Positions 1-9,283 of a DNA stretch of 64,000 nucleotides are shown one piece after another; the stretch's first letter is position 1; every line of letters starts with the position of its first letter. This stretch comes from Erythroxylum novogranatense (Eukaryota; Streptophyta; Magnoliopsida; Malpighiales; Erythroxylaceae): NCBI GenBank assembly GCA_029891385.1, contig CM057229.1:1860001-1924000 (forward strand). The letters are read 5' to 3'. The position numbers and the translations under genes were made by a program. Below the pieces are notes generated by a model that worked only from the letters and a program-made list of their open reading frames with translations, searched no databases and was not told the DNA's origin.

Positions 1-39
1 ATTAATGAGCTCGGTATCCACAATGGATACGAGACAGTT
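1..39. repeat. Fragment of an older LTR, left piece
   Basis: This short stretch precedes the complete gypsy element. Its last five bases (CAGTT, 35-39) are repeated at 8889-8893, so it and the DNA from 8894 onward were contiguous before that insertion. Read together, the rejoined sequence resembles the later part of the solo LTR (around 11,240-11,350), with the same actcgg/gagcac and cacaata-type segments. It is therefore probably part of an older, related LTR whose start lies outside the window. The family assignment is inference. Confidence 0.5.
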
Positions 40-2134
40 TGTTGGGCCCGGGCCCCGTACGTCCGAATCCCCGAGGGAGGGCCCCTCGGGTCGCCCCGGC
101 GTCGGGCGCTCCATATACCGTCGGACCCGATCCCAACATCCATACAAAGACATATTCGATTCACACATACATAAACATATACTCATACATACCATCGCAT
201 GCATTCTCAACATGCATTTCCATATCTCAAATTCATAAAACATATGTCATTCTCATTCAAGAAATGCAACAAGATTCTCAAATGCAACAGAATACAAAGT
301 AAAATGAAATTTCAAAATACAAAAGATGCTCCATGATAAAATGCTCTGAGGGCCAATCCAAATTACTAACTTAAGGCAAAGCTCCTAATTATTTGAAGTT
401 TCGATGCCTCGCCAAGTCAACTATCGCCTCGATCCGCACCGAGGAGGGAGAGTAATGGGGTGAGCTACTGGCTCAATGGCATATACGCTTATAGCCATTG
501 GCAACGAGCCACACAATCAAGCAATATATATATATATATATATAATATACATATCACTAACAAATCATAATTCATCAATTCAATTCACATTCAATCAGTA
601 TATGTCAAGCAATTTCTATTTCTTATTACATCAATCATTATGCAACAAATCTATCAAATCCATCATATCTTATGCTCATCAAATCAATCGTATGCACAAA
701 CAACTGCTCGAGAGTTCCAGAATCCATCCGGATAACCCAAGGTAAACCAGAATCCATCCGAGTCCGATTTTCAAGGATCTCGTTGCCACAAGCGGCAGCC
801 GGAGAAGGCTTTCAAAATGTCAACGCACGTGACTCCATCCGTAACTCTCTTGCCCAAACAAAGCACATAATCCATTCGATTCATGCTCAAAGCATATCAT
901 AATTTCCATTCTTTCTATTCTTTCCATTGCCATAAAGGCCCATTAATCCATGCATAATTATGATCAAAGTATATTCAGCATCTCTCATGCAATTCAATAC
1001 AAATAATGTCATATAACGCAAGCAAGCACACATCATGCAATTGCCCATACACACAATAACGATAAACATATTACCCACCTAGTATCACTGAGTATCAGAC
1101 TCACTGTTGTCCTTCCTCTCGCGATTGGGTCAAATCAGCTTGGTTCCCTATAATAAACCAAGTTTCCACACAATTAATATCTATAGCAATTATTTAATAA
1201 AGCTCGAAAAGCAAAAAGTAAAGCGTTAAAAGTCTCCATCCGATTCCCATCGAAATTCCCGAACTTTCCGAAACAATTCCCGAATTTCCCTTCTTCATAC
1301 AACTTGTAGTCCTTAATTTCTAGATCACAACGGATCCAAGATCACCTCATTCGGATATCTACACCAAAAGATATCCCTAACAATATAACATTTCACTTTC
1401 GGAAACAAGGGGCCTCGCCGCAACGAAGGGACGCTCGTCGCGACGAAGGACCTCGTCATTGAACCACACGCCGCACGTCGCGACGCCTCCCTTCACACGT
1501 CGCGACGCTCACAGATTTGACACGCCATGATTTAATAATCAGAATTATTTACACGCCGCGACGCGGCTCCTTCTTCGCTCCCCGCGGCGTGTTCATACGC
1601 GACGTCGCGACGTCTGGGTCGAGGAACTCGACCAACCCAGATTTCGCAGATTTCAACCGCTAATTCCTTCATTTACCACACTCAACACTTCTAAACAATA
1701 TAACAGTCTTAAAAGGTATTCCTAAGTCATTCTCAACTCCCAAACACATCAATCTAACGATTTAGCCATATTTTATTAAAACCCTAAAACATCGCCGATT
1801 CTCACATAATCCACAATCTCAATGTTTAAACCCAATCAAAACAAGTTAAGAAGGAAGTAAACTTACCAGAAGTTGCTTCAATCGGTTGAAAGCTCAAAAT
1901 CGCGAAACTCTTCTTCTTCTCTCTTCCTCTCCACCGACGGCGTTTCTCTTCTTCTCTTTCTTCTTTTCCTTTCCTTTCTTCTTTCTTTCTTTTCTTATTT
2001 CTTCTTAAACCCTAAAGGGCTTGGGCCCTTCCTAAAAAGCCAAGGCCCAACACAATTTAATCAAACTAAGGCAAAATCACAATTATCACAATTCATACCG
2101 AATAAGATCATAAGAAAAAAATTGTGGTCTAACA
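40..2134 (-). repeat. 3' LTR of the first gypsy element
   Basis: This 2095-bp LTR is the downstream (3') LTR in element orientation. It begins TGTTGGG and ends CTAACA on the plus strand and aligns along its length with 6794-8888. It contains an (AT)n microsatellite (about 525-545), a GC-rich block with four exact CGTCGCGACG palindromes (1436, 1476, 1498, 1603), a purine/pyrimidine-skewed leader (about 1905-2000) and, on the minus strand, a good splice-donor match (CTG/GTAAGTTTAC near 1866). Differences from its partner are mostly short indels. Confidence 0.95.
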
Positions 2135-2150
2135 TTTCTCCCTCTTAAAA
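2135..2150 (-). other. Polypurine tract of the first gypsy element
   Basis: On the minus strand the 16 bases immediately before the 3' LTR are TTTTAAGAGGGAGAAA, a purine-rich run ending exactly at the LTR edge. This is the expected primer for plus-strand DNA synthesis. It overlaps the end of the chromodomain-like reading frame. Confidence 0.8.
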
Positions 2151-2159
2151 GAAATTTCG

Positions 2160-3480
2160 TCCTCGAATTTACTCGAATCATCAAGAGATGCGGATACTTC
2201 TCCAAGATAGCCTCCAATGGCTCCCAAGTAGCTTCTCACCAATGATTCCTCCAAAGGACTTTTACTAATCGAACCGCCTTGTTCTCGAGAACCTTGTCCT
2301 TAGAATCCAAAATCAGACTTGAAGCTCCTCATAGCTCAAATCATCTCGCAATCGAACCTCACTAGCTTTGAATAACATGTGACGGATCCGATCTATATCT
2401 CCTCAACATCGATACATGAAAACATCGTGAATCTGTGATAACTCCGAGGTAATGCCAATCAGAGGCGAGTGGTCCAATCCTCTCAAGGATCTCATAGGAC
2501 CCACATACCTCGGACTCAACTTCCTTTCATCAATCTCAATACTCCTTTCTAAGGAGATGTCTTAAGGAACACTTTCTCACCGACCTCATACTCCATCTCC
2601 TTTCGATGAGCATCAACATAACTCTTCATCCGGCCCCGTGCCGCTTAAGTCACCGCTAATCAGATTGACTTTCTCAACAGTCATCTGAATCAAATCTCGT
2701 CCTTCCAATTGCCTCTCTCCCTCTTCATCCCAACAGATCGGAGTCCTACACCTCCTACCATAGAACGCCTCATACGGAGCCATCTGAATGCTCGAATGGT
2801 ACGAATTGTTGTAAGCAAATTCGACCAACAGCAAATGCTCATCCCATGCTCCTCGAAAATCCATCACACACGCCAAGCATCCCTCAAGTGTCCGAATAGT
2901 CCTCTCCGATCGACCATCCGTCCGAGGGTGAAAAGTCAGACTAAAATTCAGCTTAGTCCCCAAAGCTTCTCGCAAACTACCCAAAACCTCGGCGAACCGA
3001 GGATCTCGATCCGACACAATGGAATCCGGAATCCCATGCAGCCTCACTATCTCATCGATATACTTCTTTGCCAACACATGCAAAGAATCACCGTCGAATC
3101 GCCAAAAAGTGGGCTGACTTAGTCAACCGATCAACAATCACCCAAATGGCATCATGCCTCCGCCGACCTAGGCAATCCTATCAAAAGTCCATCGTCACTC
3201 GCCGCCACTTCCACTCCTAATAGCAACGGCCTCAACTTGCCTGGAAGGTGCCCGGTGTTCAAACCTTGACTTCGACACACTAGACACTTCATCGATGAAC
3301 TCGCTATATCTCTTCATGCCTTTCCACCAAAAGTGCTCTCTCAAACCCGATACATCCCGGTGCTACCGGATGCATGGTGTAAGGCGATTGTGTGCCTCAT
3401 CCATAATCTCATCCTCGATCTCCGCACATCCTAATACACAACCTACCCAAGAATCGCTATAAGCCCATCATCCCGACATC
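2160..3480 (-). pseudogene. Gypsy integrase with chromodomain-like C-terminus (broken)
   Basis: An open segment at 3083-2613 (minus) encodes the second half of a retroviral-type integrase core: the D-R-D-P-R-F strand, an S-E-R-T-I-R-T-L-E segment carrying the catalytic Glu region, then A-Y-N-N-S-Y-H-S-S and Y-G-R-R-C-R-T-P, all classic in plant gypsy integrases. Further N-terminal sequence continues to about 3480 in shifted frames. Towards 2160 the frames resume with a Y-V-G-P / F-H-V-S type segment and an E-A-T-W-E motif typical of the retrotransposon chromodomain, interrupted by a TGA. Several frameshifts and stops make it non-functional as read. Confidence 0.85.
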
Positions 3481-3900
3481 TATCTCGTAAACCTTGCCAT
3501 TCTCAATCTCATCCGAAGCTTGCTCAAACCGCATCCCGAGCTCGCAAATCCCTAACCTTTTCCTTCAAAGACGGCCTAACTCAAAATTAGCCGTAAGACA
3601 ATCCGGTTCTTCCGTGTCAAACTTATCCTAAGCTTAGCCATCTCTTCCAATAAAGGAAGATAAATCGATCGAACATGAGCAATCGACGACTTCTCTTCAA
3701 GGCATCCGCCACAACATTGGCCTTGCCCGGATGATACTCAATCAACAAATCATAGTCCTTAGCAGCTCTAACCACCTCCGCGCTTCAAATTCAATTCCTT
3801 CGACTTAGCAAATACTTCGGACTCTTATGATCGGTGAAGATCCGAGTTTGAACTCCATACAAATAATGCCTCCAAATCTTTAAGGCAAAGATCACCGCCG

Positions 3901-5075
3901 CTAACTCCAATCGTAAGGCGGATAATTCAGCTCATAAGGCTTCAACCGCCAAGCATAAGCAATTACCCGATCTCCCTGCATCAAAACACATCCGAGACCC
4001 TTCCTCGAAGCATCACTATACACCGAATAACCGTCATCACCTGATGGCAAAATCAAAATCGGAGCACTCGTCAATCTGAGCTTGAGCTCCTCGAAGCTCC
4101 TCTGACAATCCTCACTCCAATCAAACTTCTGATTCTTTCTCAACAATTTCGTCATCGGAGCGGATATCATCGAGAATCCCTCCACAAACCGTCTGTAGTA
4201 GCCTGCCAAACCCAAAAAACTCCTCACTTCTGCCACATTCTTCGGCGCTTCCCAATTCACAACTGCTTCTATCTTCTTTGGATCCACATGAACTCCTTGC
4301 TCTGAGATCACGTGTCCAAGAAATAAAACTTCCTCACCAAAATTCGATTTTAATTTGGCATACAACTCTTTACTCCTCAAAGTCTCCAAAGCCATCCTCA
4401 AATGCTCCTCATGCTCCCGATCACTTGGAATACACCAATATATCATCAATAAAGACAATGATAAATTGGTCCAAGAATGGCTTAAACACCGATTCATCAA
4501 ATCCATAAACGCCGCAGCGCATTCGCCAATCCGCGGCATCACCAAAACTCAAAGTGCCCATACCGAGTCCCGAAAGGATTTCGCACATCCGACTCCTTGA
4601 TCCTCAATCGATGATATCCCGATCTCAAGTCGATCTTCGAAAAGACTCTCGCTCCTTGCAATTGATCAAACAGATCATCAATGCGAGGAAGCGGATACTT
4701 GTTCTTCACCGTGACCTGATTCAGCTTCCTGTAGTCCACACACATTCTCAACGAGCCATCTTTCTTCTTCACAAATAGACCGAGCTCCCCAAGGCGAAGA
4801 ACTCGGTCGAATATACCATTTCTCCAATAACTCCTCCACTGCTCCTTAAGCTCCTTCAATTCCGCCGGAGCCATCCGATAAGGCGGAATCGAAATCGGCC
4901 TAGTACCTGACACAAGCTCAATCGGAAACTCAATCTCCCGAGTTGGCGGTAGTCCTCGCAATTCCTCGGGAAAGACGTCCGAGAAATCCTCGACCACTTT
5001 GGAATATCCTCCACTTCCTCTATCGCCTCTGAGTCTATCACATAAGCCAAAACGCCCACAACCCTTACTCATCAT
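3901..5075 (-). pseudogene. Gypsy reverse transcriptase and RNase H (frameshifted)
   Basis: Two overlapping minus-strand open segments (5075-4539 and 4545-3901) encode reverse transcriptase followed by RNase H. Visible landmarks are the D-V-F-P-E-E-L start, [19 protein letters not shown], the [11 protein letters not shown] strand, then F-L-G-H and G-Y-Y-R-R-F in the connection region, and [17 protein letters not shown] RNase H residues. The D-D-I-L-V-Y-S active-site strand is disrupted by frameshift near 4430-4500. The order RT then RNase H then integrase places it in Ty3/gypsy. Confidence 0.9.
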
Positions 5076-5327
5076 CCTCTCTCGTCATCATTGAAATAAT
5101 CCTGGCGGACTCGCTTTCGTCCCCAAGAACATCACTCTTCCGCCATCTAAATCAAACTCTATCGCCTTTCGCCATAATCCAACGGGCATTGTACTTTTCC
5201 AATGTGTCCATACCCAATATCACATCTAATCCGCAGATCCTTAGTGGCATCGATCTACCACTAGAAGTTCTCCACCAATACGAAGCTCACATCCTCTAAA
5301 CACCGACTAATCACAATGTGCCGCCAA

Positions 5328-5660
5328 TCAAGTACTCACCATCACGGAGTATCCAACGGACTCAAGAACCAAATCACACACAGTTCTACTCGACGAAACA
5401 AACGAATGAGTAGAACCCGGATCAATCAACACAAGCACATCATCAAGAATAAATGGGTCATACCGGTGACAACATCTGAGCGGCCTCAGATCCTCCCGCC
5501 ATAGCAAACACCTGGCCGGTGCTCGCCTCTCGGTCTCCCCTAAGACTCGCCCTCCTCGGCAATGTGTCCCTTCACCCCACAGTTGAAACAAGCTCTGCCA
5601 CCAAGCACTCTTCTATGAGGTTTCCGCAGGCTCACACGCCGGGATAATCGATCTATCTCC
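5328..5660 (-). pseudogene. Gypsy zinc knuckle and aspartic protease (broken)
   Basis: In the minus-strand segment 5591-5328 the retropepsin active site is legible as V-L-I-D-P-G-S-T-H-S-F-V-S, where plant gypsy elements usually have D-S/P-G-A/S-T-H. Just upstream a C-x2-C-x4-H-like zinc-knuckle segment (F-Q-L-W-G-E-G-T-H-C region) is visible but out of frame. It would process the Gag-Pol polyprotein. Frame changes on both sides make it a remnant. Confidence 0.75.
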
Positions 5661-6700
5661 TCTCTCTTCTACCGCTACCCACCGTCAAGCTTGGTAAGAA
5701 ATAGTAGAAGTCCTCATCGGCCTCTCGCCGGCCAGCACCACCGCTTCCTCTCCTCTCGAGTAAACGGGAAACTCCTAGACTTCGTTCGCATAGGAGCACT
5801 AGTGCTACCTCCTCTCCGGATCGATCTCTACCTTTCTCTTCCTGTTGCAACACTCTTGATGTTCTCTATATTCTCAACCTCGAGTCGCCTCAACTAGTCA
5901 TTGAAATCATCGAAATTCGCGACAATTACCTTCTCTCCGACGCCAAGTGCAATCCCGACTCAAATCTGCGACATCTAGCGCCTCGCCAACATCGACGGAG
6001 GCATCTGGGATAATCGGGTGAACTGCGCCATACTCAAGAATCGTTATATCCTCTCGAGTGAGACTCGAAACTCCCTCTCGCTTTTCTTTGGACATAAACC
6101 TCGACAAATATTTCTTCTAAAAGTAGCCACAAAATCCTCGCCAAGCCAACCCTATCGGCCTCATCTCGATCGCTTCAAAGACGGTCTCCCACCAATGCAG
6201 AGCATCCCCTGAGCAAATTGGCAAGATACACCACTCGCTCATCCGCCTCACAATCCATCCGATCCATCACCCGCTCGTCCTCCAGAACCATGTCTCGGCT
6301 TCCTCAGATCACCGTCCCAAAGAAGTCAACTACTCAGCACTTTCTCACTTGTCGAACCGCTTCCCTCTTCACTGGGGTGGTGCGTGTATAGTGTGGCATC
6401 CGCCTATAGCCCAACAAACGCTCGAGTAAACGCTCAAACATCCTCGGATCAAATCGGGCACTTGCTCGGCGGAATCGGCGACTCGAGTCGGCGAACGCAC
6501 GGGCTCACTCTCTAGCCCGATAGAAGCCTCAACATGCATCGGGCTACAGACTCATCGGTCCTCTCTCTCTCGCTGGAGAGTCGTACAAGCAGACCTGCAC
6601 AGCTCCTCGTGTCCTTCTACGAGGTGGCATCGCACTCCTTCAAAGGTAAACACTAAGGATTAGCTATACGACAATCTAAATGTATGCATGATATGCACGT
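5661..6700 (-). pseudogene. Gypsy gag region (heavily frameshifted)
   Basis: This stretch lies between the protease and the 5' LTR where gag must be. Only short minus-strand frames remain, for example 6107-5907, which contains Y/F-L-S-R-F-M-S-K-E-K-R-E-type residues like the central helix of plant Gag. No continuous Gag frame survives. The assignment rests mainly on position within the element. Confidence 0.6.
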
Positions 6701-6778
6701 CACGTAATAATGCAACAAGTAATCATATATCACACAATCCTATATGCATTCTACGCCGAGGACACCTAAACCTAGGCG

Positions 6779-6790
6779 CCTCGATACCAA
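6779..6790 (-). other. Primer-binding site of the first gypsy element
   Basis: Reading the minus strand away from the 5' LTR (which ends at 6794), three bases separate the LTR from TTGGTATCGAGG. This resembles the TGGTATCAGAGC site complementary to plant initiator Met-tRNA used by most gypsy and copia elements, with an indel-type mismatch. The position agrees with minus-strand orientation. Confidence 0.6.
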
Positions 6791-6793
6791 ACA

Positions 6794-7262
6794 TGTTGGG
6801 CCGGCCCAGACGTCCAATCCCCGAGGAGGGCCCCGGGTCGCCCGACGTCGGGCGCCCATATACCGCGTCGGACCCGATTCCAACATCCATACAAAGACAT
6901 ATTCGATTCACACATACATAAACATATACTCATACATACCATTGCATGCATTCTCAACATGCATTTACATATCTCAAATTCATAAAACATATGTCATTCT
7001 CATTCAAGAAATGCAACAAGATTCTCAAATGCAACAGAATACAAAGTAAAATGAAATTTCAAAATACAAAAGATGCTCCATGATAAAATGCTCTGAGGGC
7101 CAATCCAAATTACTAACTTAAGGCAAAGCCCTAATTATTTGGAAGTTTCCGATGCCTCGCCAAGTCAACTATCGCCTCGACCGCACTGAGGAGGGAGAGT
7201 AATGGGTGAGTGCAAGCTCGATGGCATATACGTTTATAGCCATTGGCAACGAGCCACACAAT

Positions 7263-7300
<38 letters not shown>

Positions 7301-8888
7301 CATATCACTAACAAATCATAATTCATCAATTCAATTCACATTCAATCAAGATATGTCAAGCAATTTCTATTTCTTATTACATCAATCATTATGCAACAAA
7401 TCTATCAAATCCATCATATCTTATGCTCATCAAATCAATCGTATGCACAAACAACTCGCTCGAGAGTTCAGAATCCATCCGGATAACCCAAGGTAAATCA
7501 GAATCCATCCGAGTCCGATTTCAAGGATCTCGTTGCACAAGCGGCAGCGGAGAAGGCTTTCAAAATGTCAACGCACGTGACTCCATCCGTAACTCTTGCC
7601 CAAACAAAGCACATAATCCATTCGATTCATGCTCAAAGCATATCATAATTTCCATTCTTTCCATTCTTTCCATTGCCATAAAGGCCCATTAATCCATGCA
7701 TAATTATGATCAAAGCATATTCAGCATCTCTCATGCAATTCAATACAAATAATGTCATATAACGCAAGCAAGCACACATCATGCAATTGCCCATACACAC
7801 AATAACGATAAACATATTACCTACCTAGTATCGCTGAGTATCAGACTCACTGTTGTCCTTCCTCTCGCGATTGGGTCAAATCAGCTTGGTTTCCTATAAT
7901 AAACCAAGTTTCCACACAATTAATATCTATAGCAATTATTTAATAAAGCTCGAAAAGCAAAAAGTAAAGCGTTAAAAGTCTCCATCCGATTCCCATCGAA
8001 ATTCTCGAACTTTCCGAAACAATTCCCGAATTTCCCTTCTTCATACAACTTGTAGTCCTTAATTTCTAGATCACAACGGATCCAAGATCACCTCATTCGG
8101 ATATCTATACCAAAAGATATCCCTAACAATATAACATCTCACTTTCGGAAACAAGGGGCCTCGCCGCAACGAAGGGACGCTCGTCGCGACGAAGGACCCT
8201 GCTCGCCGCGAACCACACGTCGCACGTCGCGACGTCTCCCTTCACACGTCGCGACGTCTACAGCATTTGACACGCCATTTAATAATCGTAGAATTATTTA
8301 CACGTCGCGACGTGGCTTCTTCTTCGCTCCCTCAAGGCGTGTTCATACGACGTCGCGACGTCTGGTCGAGGAACTCGACTCAACCTGCATTTTGCAGATT
8401 TCAACCGCTAATTCCTTCATTTACCACACTCAACACTTCTAAACAATATAACAGGTCTTAAAAGGTATTCCTAAGTCATTCTCAACTCCCAAACACATCA
8501 ATCTAACGATTTAGCCATATTTTTACCAAAACCCTAAAACATCGCCGATTCTCACATAATCCACAATCTCAATGTTTAAACCCAATCAAAACAAGTTAAG
8601 AAGGAAGTAAACTTACGAAGTTGCTTCAATCGGTCGGAAAGCTCAAAATCGCTAAACTCTTCTTCTCTCTTCCTCTCCACCGACGACGTTTCTCTTCTTC
8701 TCTTTTCTTCTTTTCCTTTCCTTTCTCTTCTTCTCTTTTCTTTTCTTATTCTCTTCTTAAACCCTAAAGGGCTTGGGCCCTTCCTAAAAAGCCAAGGCGC
8801 AACACAATTTAATCAAATTAAGGCAAAATCACAATTATCACAATTCATACTGAATAAGATCGTAAGAAAAAAAATTCGGGGTCTAACA
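6794..8888 (-). repeat. 5' LTR of the first gypsy element
   Basis: This 2095-bp LTR is the partner of 40-2134 and the promoter-bearing LTR in element orientation. It begins TGTTGGG and ends CTAACA, with the target duplication CAGTT directly after it. It contains an (AT)n run (about 7264-7297), a block with five exact CGTCGCGACG palindromes between about 8175 and 8360, and the pyrimidine-rich leader. The splice-donor-like site of the other LTR is damaged here by loss of about two bases. Confidence 0.95.
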
Positions 8889-8893
8889 CAGTT

Positions 8894-9283
8894 ATAGGCA
8901 CTCGGTCACAATAAAGTAATAACTGAAAATGAGTCTCATGAGCACTGCATATGCGTATGATTTGCATGATTTAAATCGTGTAAATGATTGCTGAATGTAA
9001 TATGTGTTATGTGATTGAGTGAGCCATAGAGGATGGTCACTCACTGAGTTTGCAAAACTCACCCAAAATTTGCAATATTTTTTGGGCTCAAAAGAGTTAT
9101 CCTGTTAGGCTAACGAGAGCACAAACACTACATTCGAGTAAGAGATAGAGGTCGAAATTAGTTCGCGTTTACATTATTATTTTCATTAATTTTTTTATGC
9201 AAGAATGTATTATGAGATTTTTGTATCATGTGTATTGATCAAAATCTATTTTGTAATAACTTTCCAAAATGGAAGGGGTTGTA
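8894..9283. repeat. Fragment of an older LTR, middle piece
   Basis: This piece lies between the complete gypsy element and the solo LTR. It shares a segment with the solo LTR: the gtgagcca...gatggt...gagtttgcaaactc...cctaaaatt gcaat stretch at 9020-9085 parallels 11,560-11,620. Its last five bases (TTGTA, 9279-9283) are the target duplication of the solo LTR. It continues at 12,010. Confidence 0.6.

Larger units (their letters stand above)
40..8888 (-). mobile_element. Complete Ty3/gypsy (chromovirus-type) LTR retrotransposon
   Basis: The element is bounded by two direct LTRs (40-2134 and 6794-8888) that begin TG and end CA, and is flanked by a perfect 5-bp target duplication, CAGTT (35-39 and 8889-8893). 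The coding strand is minus. Going down in coordinate the order is gag, protease, reverse transcriptase, RNase H, integrase, chromodomain-like tail, which is the Ty3/gypsy order. A primer-binding site resembling the initiator-Met type and a polypurine tract sit at the expected inner LTR edges. All coding regions are frameshifted, so the copy looks non-autonomous as read. The ~2.1-kb LTRs plus chromodomain suggest a Tekay/Del-like chromovirus, which is an inference. Confidence 0.95.

Noticed and set aside
520..546. (AT)n tract as an independent microsatellite locus
   Set aside because: It occurs at the same place in both LTRs, so it is part of the element.
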